Shown here: positions 1 to 8,633 of the stretch, piece by piece
Position numbering within the stretch: the stretch's first letter is position 1
Layout of the letters: every line of letters starts with the position of its first letter
Assembly (NCBI GenBank): GCA_947460365.1
Contig: CANHJH010000007.1
Location: 1 to 37,821 of the forward strand
Source of the DNA: Sphingobacteriia bacterium
GTDB taxonomy: Bacteria; Bacteroidota; Bacteroidia; Chitinophagales; Chitinophagaceae
Direction: 5' to 3'
DNA: 37,821 nucleotides
Program-made: the position numbers and the translations under genes
The notes under the pieces: model-generated
The model's database searches: none
Seen by the model: the letters and a program-made list of their open reading frames with translations, nothing else
What the model was told of the DNA's origin: nothing

Positions 1-1
1 A

Positions 2-1102
2 CCCGTGAATATGGCTATGCTCTCTGATGATGAGGGATTTAAAGAGTCGCAATTAGGCCGCCATATATTAGCTTTTGAAACTGAATTACCCGATGTAACT
101 GCTGCCGATTTGGTAATTGTAGGTTGTGGAGATTTACGTGGCATGGGCCCTCAATTTACCAATACCGATGCACCCGATAAAATACGTGCTGCCTTTTATA
201 GTCTTTTTTACTGGCATACCGAAGTTACTGTTGCCGATTTGGGTAATGTAAAAATAGGGGCATCGCTTTCCGATACGTATGCAGTGGTTAAAATGGTAGT
301 AAGTGAACTATTGCAACTCGGAAAAAAAGTATTGATTTTGGGCGGTTCACATGATGTTACCATGGCTCAATACGGCGCATACAGTCGGCAAAATAAAATA
401 ATCGATGCGGTTGTTGTCGACTCCAAAATAAACCTAGATCTCGAAAGTGTTCATCCTGCCGATTCTTTTTTAGAAGAGTTATTTACCGGCATGCCGAATC
501 ATTTAAATTACTATGCACATATCGGTTTCCAAAGTTATTTTATGCACCCGCAAATGTTGGAAACCATCGATAAATTAGGGTTCGATTGCTATAGAGTAGG
601 CAGGGTAAAAGAATCCATCGAAGAAATGGAACCTATTATACGCAATGTAGAAATGGTAAGCTTCGATATTGCCGCTATTCAACATGCACATGCCCCCGCA
701 AATCATATTACTCCCAATGGTTTTAATGGAGAAGAAGCCTGCTCTCTTATGCAATATGCTGGCATGAGCAATAAATGTTCTACCATTGGATTATTTGGTT
801 TTATACCTCAACAAGATCAACATCAATTAACCGCTATTCAGCAAGCGCATATGCTCTGGTATGTAATGGATGGAATTCATAGAGGCAAACAAGAAGCAGA
901 CCTTTCTAACAGAAATGAGTTCAATGAATTTACGATGGCATTTGCCGAAGTAGATACCGTATTTCTGCAAAGCAAAAGAACAGGTCGCTGGTGGATGCAA
1001 TTACATGATGGTAATTTTGTAGCTTGCAGTTATAGAGATTATGTAACCGCTTGTAACAACGACATTCCAGAAAGATGGATGCGTGCCGTTGAAAGAAGCT
1101 AA
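2..1102 (+). CDS. Arginase/formimidoylglutamase-family protein, 5' end cut by the window
   Basis: The fold resembles the ureohydrolase (arginase, agmatinase, formimidoylglutamase) family, which hydrolyses guanidino or formimino groups with a two-manganese site. The reading frame is open to the left edge, and the GTG at position 5 is probably an internal valine, so the true start lies upstream. Counting that GTG as residue 1, a GGSHD block at 113-117 supplies the first metal-ligand histidine. The usual DAHxD block is DSKIN (139-143), and the usual SxDxDxxDP block is SFDIAAIQHAHAP (219-231), so several canonical metal ligands are absent. Family membership is fairly safe, but enzyme activity is not. 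A dacB-like gene follows after 11 bases on the same strand, suggesting cotranscription. An antisense frame at 930-1115 has no support. Confidence 0.75.
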   Translation, partial: PVNMAMLSDDEGFKESQLGRHILAFETELPDVTAADLVIVGCGDLRGMGPQFTNTDAPDKIRAAFYSLFYWHTEVTVADLGNVKIGASLSDTYAVVKMVVSELLQLGKKVLILGGSHDVTMAQYGAYSRQNKIIDAVVVDSKINLDLESVHPADSFLEELFTGMPNHLNYYAHIGFQSYFMHPQMLETIDKLGFDCYRVGRVKESIEEMEPIIRNVEMVSFDIAAIQHAHAPANHITPNGFNGEEACSLMQYAGMSNKCSTIGLFGFIPQQDQHQLTAIQQAHMLWYVMDGIHRGKQEADLSNRNEFNEFTMAFAEVDTVFLQSKRTGRWWMQLHDGNFVACSYRDYVTACNNDIPERWMRAVERS

Positions 1103-1113
1103 TACCCACACAC

Positions 1114-2559
1114 ATGATTAAACAGCAATTTCTTTACATGGCTCTTTTGCTTATTATCAGCTCGTGTAAAGTACAAAAAGTAACCACTTCCAGTGCTTCA
1201 TCCGAAGAGGCTAAGGCACTTTCTGTTCAAATATTCGACTCTGCTGCTCCGCTACAATCTACTGAATCTACAACCAAGCAACCCGTTGAAACAACCATTA
1301 CTAAGGCCGATAAAACCATTGCGGCTAAAGTTAATGCAGCCATCTTAAATAAATTAGCCTTTGCGCCAGCTCATGTGGGTATCAGCATTTACGATTATGC
1401 CAAACAAAAGTATCTATTCAACTATCAGGCAGAAAAATATTTTGTACCTGCTAGTAATACCAAAATATTTACCTGCTATGCCGCTTTAAAATATTTAAAA
1501 GACAGCATTGTGGCGTTTGAGTACTTGCCAGCAGACGATAATATTACGGTACGTTTTACAGGTGACCCCACCTTTTTACATTCCGATTTTAAACAACAAA
1601 ATGCCTTTACTTTTTTACAACAAAACGCCGATAAAATAACAGTAGTTACACCCCGTTGGAATGCCGCAGCTTTTGGTGATGGCTGGGCATGGAATGATTT
1701 TGATGCTGATTATATGCCAGAAAGATCTGCTTTGCCTATTTATGGCAACGTAGTTAAATTTGAGCGCAAAGGCAATGCGCTTAAAATTGCCCCTAAATCT
1801 CTTAAAGATTCGTTGAACATTTTTTCCAGCATGGCTGAGGGTGATTTTAAAATCAACCGAGATAAAAACGACAACTATTTTGAGGTAGTAAAAAGCACTA
1901 AAAAATTCAACTCCGTTCAAATACCTTTCTCTGTTAAAAAAAGCATGGAAGAAGTGTCACTTCATTTGTTAGAAGATACTTTAAATCGTTCATTACAGTT
2001 TGCCAGTGCAGTTAACGACGACAAAAACGGATGGAAAAAATATTACTCGCAGCCTACTGATTCTATGCTCAAAAAAATGATGCATGAAAGCGATAATTTC
2101 TTTGCCGAACAAACCTTGTTGATGGTGGCTAACGAGAATATAGGCACAATGGATGATGATAAAATCATTACTAAAATTTTGCAAAACGATTTTGCAGGAA
2201 TGCCGCAAAAACCTAAATGGGTAGATGGGAGTGGATTGAGCCGCTACAACTTAATAACCCCGCAAGATTTTGTATGGGTACTTACTCAAATGAAAAATCA
2301 GTTTGCCTGGGAACGTATTCAAGCAATTTTCCCTACGGGAGATGATGGAACATTGGGCGGATTGTATAAAAATTATGCCGGAAAAATTTACGCTAAAACA
2401 GGAACACTCAGTAATACAGTAGCCCTCAGTGGTTTTATTACCACCCATAAAGGAAAAGAACTGGTATTCTCTGTATTGGTAAATGCTCATCAATCCAGCG
2501 CGTCTACTATCCGTAAATCAATAGAACAGTTGATTACTAATATTATAGAAACATATTAA
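1114..2559 (+). CDS. dacB: D-alanyl-D-alanine carboxypeptidase/endopeptidase, PBP4 (DacB) family lipoprotein
   Basis: This is a class C penicillin-binding protein (peptidase S13) that trims or cleaves peptidoglycan cross-links in the periplasm. All three active-site motifs are present: SNTK at residues 114-117 (nucleophile Ser114, Lys117), SDN at 326-328 and KTG at 428-430. The N-terminus is hydrophobic and ends in a lipobox-like ISSC with Cys18, so the protein is probably lipid-anchored, followed by a Ser/Thr-rich linker to about residue 70. At 481 residues it has normal family length. It lies 11 bases behind the arginase-like gene. Its stop codon interlocks with that of the convergent mutL (TTAA at 2556-2559), leaving no room for a separate terminator. 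Confidence 0.9.
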   Translation: MIKQQFLYMALLLIISSCKVQKVTTSSASSEEAKALSVQIFDSAAPLQSTESTTKQPVETTITKADKTIAAKVNAAILNKLAFAPAHVGISIYDYAKQKYLFNYQAEKYFVPASNTKIFTCYAALKYLKDSIVAFEYLPADDNITVRFTGDPTFLHSDFKQQNAFTFLQQNADKITVVTPRWNAAAFGDGWAWNDFDADYMPERSALPIYGNVVKFERKGNALKIAPKSLKDSLNIFSSMAEGDFKINRDKNDNYFEVVKSTKKFNSVQIPFSVKKSMEEVSLHLLEDTLNRSLQFASAVNDDKNGWKKYYSQPTDSMLKKMMHESDNFFAEQTLLMVANENIGTMDDDKIITKILQNDFAGMPQKPKWVDGSGLSRYNLITPQDFVWVLTQMKNQFAWERIQAIFPTGDDGTLGGLYKNYAGKIYAKTGTLSNTVALSGFITTHKGKELVFSVLVNAHQSSASTIRKSIEQLITNIIETY

Positions 2560-4430
2560 CGCTCTCGACCAAACATTTTAGTAAGATAATCTTCTTTAAA
2601 CTCAAGGTATGTTGGATTTCCATTGGGTGAAACATTGGGAATACTACAAGCAAACAGTGCCTCTGTTAATGCCGTCATTTCTTGTTGTGTTAATGATTGG
2701 CCGCTTTTAATGCTTTGCTGCCTTGCCATACAGCGTATTAACTTCTCTCTTCTGCTGAACTTAATATCGTTGCTGAAATGTTTAAATTGTTCAATCAACA
2801 TTTCCACCGCATGTTTTTCATCACCACTAACTACATCAGCAGGGGTACCTTGTATTACAAAACTATTTTGTCCAAATGGTTCAATATGATACCCAATGGT
2901 TTGCATATCAGCTAAAAGTTCTGTAAGTAATATGGCATCACTTCCTGTTAATTCTAGTGTAATGGGGAATAAACTTTTTTGTGTAGGCACTTGCTGATTG
3001 TTAGCCGCAGCACTATATCGTTCAAACAATACCCGTTCGTGTGCCAATTGTTGATGTATTAAAATATATCCATTATTACTGCTTAAAACAATATAAGTAT
3101 GATGAAGTTGAAACCCTGTACTATAATCTGTAATCTTCAAAGTGTCATTATCTACATCAAAAGGCAATGATTCTCTCACAGGTGGGTTGCTGTCTATTAC
3201 CTGAGACTGTTCTGCTGATTCTGCTTCATTACTGCCGGGAGCGTAAAAATCTTTCCATTGCTTTAATTCACCACCACTTCTATTTGTTGGCTCAATAAAG
3301 TGCGCCTGGTGCTTTTGTGTAAAGGTTTTATAAAGATTCGAAGAAACAGCTGCTTGTTGTTGATCGGAGGTAAAGGGTTTGCTAACCGCATCTAATCCTT
3401 GAATATCTGCATTCAAAGAAAAATCTAAAGAAGGCGCAATGCTAAATTGCGCTAACGCATGTTTTACAGCAGCCTGCACAAATGCATAAATGATTTTTTC
3501 ATCTTCAAATTTAATTTCCTGCTTGGTTGGGTGAACATTAATATCCACTTGCGCAGGATCTAAATCTATGTATAACACATAACTGGGGTAACTATCTTTT
3601 GGAATGATTCCATCAAAAGCATTGTTAACTGCATGATTTAAGTAAGCACTTTTTATAAATCGATTGTTTACAAAAAAGTACTGATCACCTCTCGATTTGC
3701 GGGCAGTTTCGGGTTTACCAATTACACCCGTAATATTCATGTAATCGGTTTCTTCGGAAACAGTAACCAGTTTGGCATGGTAGTTATTACCCAATATTTG
3801 AACAATGCGCTGTTTGCCGGTGCCAACTTCTAAATGAAAAACTTCTTGACCATTGCTGGTTAAAGAGAAGAAAATATCCGGAAAAGCCATCGCAACGCGT
3901 ATGAATTCATCTACAATCTGCCTCATTTCTGTGGCATTGGCTTTTAAAAAATTTCTTCTGGCCGGCACATTAAAAAACAAATTCTTCATGCTGATGCTGG
4001 TACCCTCAGGCGCAGCACAAGCTTCTTGCTTAATTACTTTACTGTTTTCTATTTCAATAAAAGTACCCAACTCATCTGCTGCTCTTCGTGTTTTTAACTC
4101 CACCTGCGCAACCGCAGCAATAGAGGCCAATGCTTCGCCTCTAAACCCCATGGTTTTAATTCTAAATAAGTCGTCTATATGTCTGATTTTACTGGTAGCA
4201 TGCCGCTCAAAAGCCATGCGGGCATCTGCTTCACTCATGCCCTTGCCATTATCAATAACTTGTACCAATGCTTTACCAGCATCATTAACAATCAATTTAA
4301 TTTTGGTTGCACCCGCATCAACAGCGTTCTCCAACAACTCTTTAACTGCACTGGCTGGTCGCTGTATTACTTCACCTGCTGCTATCTGGTTGGCTATATT
4401 ATCGGGCAATAATTGAATAATGTCACTCAC
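2556..4430 (-). CDS. mutL: DNA mismatch repair protein MutL
   Basis: MutL couples mismatch recognition by MutS to strand removal. The N-terminal GHKL ATPase is intact: Glu34 and Asn35 in the ELLENAVDAG block, DNGKGM at 60-65 and GFRGEA at 95-100. A linker of roughly residues 335-430 precedes the C-terminal dimerisation domain. The endonuclease motif DQHA(X)2E(X)4E of MutL from MutH-less bacteria appears here as HQQLAHERVLFE (459-470), so the first Asp and the His are lost. The C-terminal CPHGRP-type metal motif is replaced by SPNGNP (601-606). At 624 residues the length is normal. Function in repair is likely; nicking activity is doubtful. Confidence 0.95.
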   Translation of the reverse strand: MSDIIQLLPDNIANQIAAGEVIQRPASAVKELLENAVDAGATKIKLIVNDAGKALVQVIDNGKGMSEADARMAFERHATSKIRHIDDLFRIKTMGFRGEALASIAAVAQVELKTRRAADELGTFIEIENSKVIKQEACAAPEGTSISMKNLFFNVPARRNFLKANATEMRQIVDEFIRVAMAFPDIFFSLTSNGQEVFHLEVGTGKQRIVQILGNNYHAKLVTVSEETDYMNITGVIGKPETARKSRGDQYFFVNNRFIKSAYLNHAVNNAFDGIIPKDSYPSYVLYIDLDPAQVDINVHPTKQEIKFEDEKIIYAFVQAAVKHALAQFSIAPSLDFSLNADIQGLDAVSKPFTSDQQQAAVSSNLYKTFTQKHQAHFIEPTNRSGGELKQWKDFYAPGSNEAESAEQSQVIDSNPPVRESLPFDVDNDTLKITDYSTGFQLHHTYIVLSSNNGYILIHQQLAHERVLFERYSAAANNQQVPTQKSLFPITLELTGSDAILLTELLADMQTIGYHIEPFGQNSFVIQGTPADVVSGDEKHAVEMLIEQFKHFSNDIKFSRREKLIRCMARQQSIKSGQSLTQQEMTALTEALFACSIPNVSPNGNPTYLEFKEDYLTKMFGRER

Positions 4431-4493
4431 AACGTCTATTTACTCGCTATTTTAAAATCTATAAATGTTTGTAAAAATAAGATTACTCTTCCA

Positions 4494-4520
4494 TTGGCAA
4501 CGCTTCATTCACTAAATTTG
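4494..4520 (+). promoter_or_regulatory. Bacteroidota-type promoter for the M3 peptidase gene
   Basis: A -33-like TTG at 4494-4496 is followed after 16 bases by TAAATTTG at 4513-4520, a perfect match to the Bacteroidota -7 consensus TAnnTTTG. The predicted start of transcription is near 4526, giving a leader of about 15 bases before the ATG at 4540. The spacer is slightly short. Confidence 0.55.
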
Positions 4521-4539
4521 CAGGCTAAATTTTATCCCC

Positions 4540-6258
4540 ATGGTTCCTAATGCAGCAATAGAGAAGATTCGTAGAAATTTTTTACCCGCTAATTTCCAAA
4601 TAACGAATTGGGAATCGCTCGAACCCTGGTTTAAAGCAGTGGCAGATCGTGCGTTAAACAGCAAAGCTGATTTAGAGCAGTGGCTAAAAGATATCAGTGA
4701 ATTGGAAGCAGTGGTTAGTGAAGATGCTTGTTGGCGACAAATTAAAATGACTTGTGACACTACCGATAAATTGTTGGAAGAAGCATTCACCTATTTCTGC
4801 ATGGAAATTCAACCTAAGTTGCAGCCCTATGCAGATCAACTCAATAAAAAACTGGTAAACTCTACTTTTACAGCGGAGTTAGATCCTCAATTATATCATA
4901 CCTATTTAAGAAGTGTTCAAAAAAGCATCGATATTTTTAGAGAAGCCAATATTCCTATTCAGGCAGAATTAAGTGTTTTACAACAACAATATGGTGCTAT
5001 TGCAGGTAAAATGACGGTAGAAGTTGCCGGGAAAGAATATACGCTGCAACAGGCCGCTAAGTTTTTAGAAAGCAGTAACAGAGAACTCAGAGAACAAGTA
5101 TATCGTAAAATTCAAGAACGCAGAAAGCAAGATGAGCAAGCATTACATGAGTTATACAGCACATTAATAGCTAAAAGACATCAGGTAGCTTTAAATGCTG
5201 GATTTGATAACTACCGCGATTATAAATTTAAAGAGTTAGGCAGATTCGATTATACCAAAGACGATTGTTTTCAGTTTCATGCAGCGGTGAAGCAACATGT
5301 TTTACCGTTGGTGAATGAAATTTATGCTAAAAAGCAAGCAAAGTTGGGCTTAAGTGAATTGCGCCCATGGGATACGGAAGCCGAGCCAGAAGGTATAGAA
5401 CCACTAAAACCATTTACCGATGGCAACGACTTGTATAAAAAATCGGTGCAATGTTTTGAAGCCTTAAATCCATTTTTTGCCGATTGTTTGCGTAAAATGA
5501 ATGAGCTTAAACATTTTGATTTAGAGAGCAGAAAAGGCAAAGCACCCGGCGGGTACAATTGCCCATTAGCAGAAAGCGGTGCGCCGTTTATTTTTATGAA
5601 TGCAGCCGGACAAATGAGTGATGTTACTACCATGGTGCACGAAGGTGGACATGCAGTACATTCATTTTTAGCGCATCCATTGCCATTGAGTGCATTTAAA
5701 GAGTATCCAATGGAAATTGCAGAGGTGGCTAGTATGGCCATGGAATTATTCAGTATGAATCATTGGGAAGCGTTTTTTGACAATGCAGCAGATTTAAAAC
5801 GGGCCAAGGAACATCAATTAGAGCGAACCATCACCATTTTCCCATGGATAGCCATCATCGATAAATTTCAACACTGGGTGTACGAACATCCACAACATAC
5901 GGTTGAACAGCGTACCGCTGAATGGGTGAATATTTTAAACGAATTTTCTACCTCCGCTATTGATTATACGGGTCTGGATGCATTTAGGGCAATAGGTTGG
6001 CAACGTCAGTTGCATTTATTTGAAGTGCCATTCTATTATATCGAATATGGAATTGCGCAGTTAGGTGCAATAGGCTTGTGGATGCAGTACAAACAAAATC
6101 CACAGCAGGCGCTTCAACATTATATGAATGCCTTGAGCCTAGGTGGAACTAAAACCTTGCCTGAATTATACAAAGCTGCGGGATTGGAGTTTAACTTAAC
6201 CCCCGACTATATTAAAAAATTGATGGAGTTTGTAAAAACTGAAATGGATGAGCTTTAA
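4540..6258 (+). CDS. M3 family oligoendopeptidase (PepF-like)
   Basis: This is a zinc metallopeptidase that degrades short peptides, probably in the cytoplasm since no signal peptide is visible. The thermolysin-like zinc site is HEGGH at residues 367-371, with Glu368 catalytic and Glu395 in the AEVAS segment as the likely third ligand. The preceding block APGGYNCPLAESGAPFIFMN is typical of the PepF/M3B branch. At 572 residues it has family length. The gene has its own promoter candidate at 4494-4520. Its stop overlaps the stop of the convergent small gene on the other strand by four bases (TTAA at 6255-6258). Confidence 0.93.
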   Translation: MVPNAAIEKIRRNFLPANFQITNWESLEPWFKAVADRALNSKADLEQWLKDISELEAVVSEDACWRQIKMTCDTTDKLLEEAFTYFCMEIQPKLQPYADQLNKKLVNSTFTAELDPQLYHTYLRSVQKSIDIFREANIPIQAELSVLQQQYGAIAGKMTVEVAGKEYTLQQAAKFLESSNRELREQVYRKIQERRKQDEQALHELYSTLIAKRHQVALNAGFDNYRDYKFKELGRFDYTKDDCFQFHAAVKQHVLPLVNEIYAKKQAKLGLSELRPWDTEAEPEGIEPLKPFTDGNDLYKKSVQCFEALNPFFADCLRKMNELKHFDLESRKGKAPGGYNCPLAESGAPFIFMNAAGQMSDVTTMVHEGGHAVHSFLAHPLPLSAFKEYPMEIAEVASMAMELFSMNHWEAFFDNAADLKRAKEHQLERTITIFPWIAIIDKFQHWVYEHPQHTVEQRTAEWVNILNEFSTSAIDYTGLDAFRAIGWQRQLHLFEVPFYYIEYGIAQLGAIGLWMQYKQNPQQALQHYMNALSLGGTKTLPELYKAAGLEFNLTPDYIKKLMEFVKTEMDEL

Positions 6259-6572
6259 TACATATAACTATTTCGAATATTTTGTTCTTTGAGTTTATGT
6301 AAGTCAATGCTGCTGTTGCGTACGCGAATGCCAAAAACTTTTTTTCTGGTTTCAACGCTTGTACTTTCAAAAAGCCGTTCAAATAAATATTCAAGTATTT
6401 CGTAGAGGCCAAGATCATCCATCCATGCTGCTTTTACCGTAATAAAATACGAGGTAGAAGTAACTCCTGGGTATGCCTCTTCTAAACAATAGTCTTCTAC
6501 AGCTTTACCATAGTCGGCACAACATTTAAAAAAAGGAATTAACTCAAGATTTAATGTTTCTTCTCTATCCAT
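6255..6572 (-). CDS. Hypothetical 105-residue protein, partner of the adjacent HEPN protein
   Basis: I do not recognise this family. The protein is acidic in its first two thirds, with no signal peptide or membrane segment. It has a region alternating strand-like and helical stretches (a TSYFITVKAAW strand, then a YEILEYLFERLFE helix) and a strand-like FGIRVRNS near residues 82-89. Its start overlaps the 3' end of the HEPN gene by 22 bases on the same strand, which implies translational coupling and a shared job. It could be an antitoxin, a regulatory subunit or a nucleic-acid-binding partner; none is shown by sequence. It does not carry the GSx10DxD motif of the MNT nucleotidyltransferases usually paired with HEPN. 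Confidence 0.7.
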   Translation of the reverse strand: MDREETLNLELIPFFKCCADYGKAVEDYCLEEAYPGVTSTSYFITVKAAWMDDLGLYEILEYLFERLFESTSVETRKKVFGIRVRNSSIDLHKLKEQNIRNSYMY

Positions 6573-7012
6573 GATAAAATACCATTTGATGCGTAAAGTA
6601 AAGTTAGTAAATTTTGTACTTCATTTTCTTTCACAAAACCGCATGGTTTATAACGAATATTTTCATCCCATGTTCCAAATAAGTATGATGAAGCAATGGA
6701 AAGGACAATATTTTCAGATTTCGCATCATCATAATTATTTTTTAAACCACTGATAATCAGTAGTAAATAAAGGTTATGTGTTTTCAACATTTTCCTTATT
6801 TCACCGATGCCTTTTATAGCATTAACCGATGAATTGAGTTCGTCAAATAAATTAGGGATCCCGAAGTTTTCGCAAATTTTAGCTTTTAGTGATAATTCAA
6901 CACTGTATCCAGCCAAATAAAATGCACCATCGTTCAAGCCATTTTTATGAAGTACAATTGCTTCTTCTAAACGTTGTTTAGCCAAGCTTTTAATTTCTTC
7001 TAATGAATTCAT
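6551..7012 (-). CDS. HEPN-domain protein
   Basis: This all-helical protein looks like a HEPN domain, a fold found in RNases, toxins and nucleotide-binding accessory proteins. The diagnostic part is the block DGAFYLAGYSVELSLKAKIC near residues 30-50, a KTHNLYLLL segment near the middle and WDENIRYKP late in the chain. I chose the ATG at 7012 (MNSLEE) over the one at 7021, since the former begins the first helix; the longer form adds only three residues. A basic residue and a histidine are spaced as RxxxxxH within RKMLKTH, as in the RNase-type HEPN motif, but this position usually matches the non-catalytic HDLxxL segment. The downstream 105-residue gene overlaps it by 22 bases. The pair sits between housekeeping genes and looks accessory. 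Confidence 0.75.
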   Translation of the reverse strand: MNSLEEIKSLAKQRLEEAIVLHKNGLNDGAFYLAGYSVELSLKAKICENFGIPNLFDELNSSVNAIKGIGEIRKMLKTHNLYLLLIISGLKNNYDDAKSENIVLSIASSYLFGTWDENIRYKPCGFVKENEVQNLLTLLYASNGILSWIEKKH

Positions 7013-7132
7013 GCAATACAAAATTGCAAATATTATCCATAGATTTATTGCGTATAAATACTTGTTTTTCTAATTACCCTTAGAAATATTTTTCAGCTCC
7101 AGTATAACTTCAACTGTGAAGCCTTTTTTTAT

Positions 7133-8521
7133 TTACTTTCTATCCCGATTATTTCCTCTTGGCCCCCGATTATGATTCGGGTTTCTATTTGGGTTATTGG
7201 GATTAGTTTTCGCGTTAGGATTTTGAGGGCCTTTATTTTCTCCGCTTTGCTGCTGTGGAGGTCTTTGTTCCTGAGGACCTCTGTTAGCTCCGCCTTGTGG
7301 TGGGTTATTATTAGGATTGTTCGATTGTGGTGGTCTGTTGGGTTGATTTCCGCCACGATTGTCGGGGCGGCGATCATTACGTTGGAATTGCTGCGGACCA
7401 TTATTTCTTTGCTGATCTCTCTTTTTCCGATCATTTTTCTCCAGCGTTTTTAAGCTGATTTGTCCAACCAACTCTACAAATGCAGGCTCTGCTTCTTTTT
7501 GTTTATGGTTAATAATTTCAACTGCTTGCAATTCCTCTGCTTTCTGCCCTTGTTGATTCATGCGCTTAATTTCTTTAACGCGTTGAATGGTAAGCGGATA
7601 ATGTTTGCTGTTATTAGGTAGGGTATACCACATGAGGTTTTTAAAAATATCTTTCTTAATTAAGAAAGCGGTTCCCATTGCGGTATCTAAAGTATCGGCA
7701 TAATCCGGAAAATGCTGTAAAGCATCTAAATACGTATCTAATTCAAAGTTCAAGCAACATTTTAATCGACCACATTGTCCACTTAGTTTTGTTTGGTTGA
7801 TAGATAAATTCTGGTAACGGGCAGCCGTTGTATTTACACTCTTAAAATCGTTTAACCAAGTACTACAGCAAAGCTCCCTGCCGCAACTACCGATACCACC
7901 TACTTTAGCAGCTTCCTGGCGAATACCGATCTGCCTCATCTCCACTTTAAATTTAAAGTCGGTAGCAAATATTTTAATTAATTCGCGGAAGTCAACTCTA
8001 TCATCTGCAGTATAGAAAAAAGTTGCTTTTTTACCATCAGCCTGAATTTCTACTTCACTCAACTTCATCTGAAGGTTAAGAGAACGAGAAATAGCCCTGC
8101 TGCGCGCTAATATTTCTTTTTCCCGACTTTTACTGATTTGAAAGGTTTCTATGTCTCGCTCCGAGCTTTTGCGTAAAATCTTTTTAATTTCCGGGTTAGA
8201 TTCTTCTACACCTTTCTTTTTTAACTGAATCCGCACCAATTCTCCGGTTAAGCTAACTTCCCCTACATCATACCCATTCACCCCTTCCAGCGTAACATAT
8301 TCCCCTTTTTCTAAATATTGTAAAGTAGTGTTGCGGAAAAATTCTTTTCTACTGCCTTGTTTAAAGCTCACTTCTACAATTTTACAACTGCTTTCAGGAT
8401 CACTGAAAGGAAGGTTCAATAACCAGTCATGCACATTTAAGCGGTTACATCCGCCTGTACTACATCCACCGTTGCTTTTACAGCCATTTGGCTTGCCTGT
8501 TCCACAAGATCCACATCCCAT
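7133..8521 (-). CDS. ricT: RicT/YaaT-like PSP1-domain protein
   Basis: Homologues include Bacillus RicT (YaaT), part of an iron-sulfur-containing complex that affects RNase Y-dependent RNA processing. The PSP1 core carries the characteristic cysteine sets C213/C218/C219 (GSCGRELCCS) and C250/C255/C256 (GQCGRLKCCLNF). The N-terminus has a further cysteine cluster (Cys3, 6, 14, 20, 25) in a Gly-rich stretch. After about residue 345 the chain becomes a low-complexity tail rich in Asn, Pro, Gln, Arg and Gly, probably disordered and possibly RNA-binding. Two long frames overlapping the tail (7129-7434 minus, 7172-7453 plus) are by-products of this biased sequence. The clamp-loader subunit gene lies directly upstream, a common neighbourhood in Bacteroidota. 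Confidence 0.9.
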   Translation of the reverse strand: MGCGSCGTGKPNGCKSNGGCSTGGCNRLNVHDWLLNLPFSDPESSCKIVEVSFKQGSRKEFFRNTTLQYLEKGEYVTLEGVNGYDVGEVSLTGELVRIQLKKKGVEESNPEIKKILRKSSERDIETFQISKSREKEILARSRAISRSLNLQMKLSEVEIQADGKKATFFYTADDRVDFRELIKIFATDFKFKVEMRQIGIRQEAAKVGGIGSCGRELCCSTWLNDFKSVNTTAARYQNLSINQTKLSGQCGRLKCCLNFELDTYLDALQHFPDYADTLDTAMGTAFLIKKDIFKNLMWYTLPNNSKHYPLTIQRVKEIKRMNQQGQKAEELQAVEIINHKQKEAEPAFVELVGQISLKTLEKNDRKKRDQQRNNGPQQFQRNDRRPDNRGGNQPNRPPQSNNPNNNPPQGGANRGPQEQRPPQQQSGENKGPQNPNAKTNPNNPNRNPNHNRGPRGNNRDRK

Positions 8522-8633
8522 ATAAATAAATAAAAGGGTTAATAATTATTCAATGGGGCAAATTCAATCAATAATAATTCAATCACTGCTCCCCACTGTT
8601 GATATATAATTTTAGCATTATACTAAAAAAACA

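Noticed and set aside
3853-4416. 187-codon open frame on the plus strand, opposite mutL
   Set aside because: It lies wholly inside a well-supported mutL reading frame and its translation matches no family I know; it is a shadow of the N-terminal coding sequence.
5322-5741. 139-codon open frame on the minus strand, opposite the M3 peptidase
   Set aside because: It runs antisense across the zinc-site region of a clear M3 peptidase and has no features of its own.
6551-7012. Calling the HEPN protein an active RNase from its RxxxxxH segment
   Set aside because: The segment RKMLKTHNLYLLL coincides with the structural HDLxxL position of many non-catalytic HEPN proteins, so spacing alone is not enough.
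7129-7453. Overlapping open frames on both strands in the ricT 3' region
   Set aside because: The ricT tail is low complexity, which keeps other frames open. Neither product looks like a folded protein.
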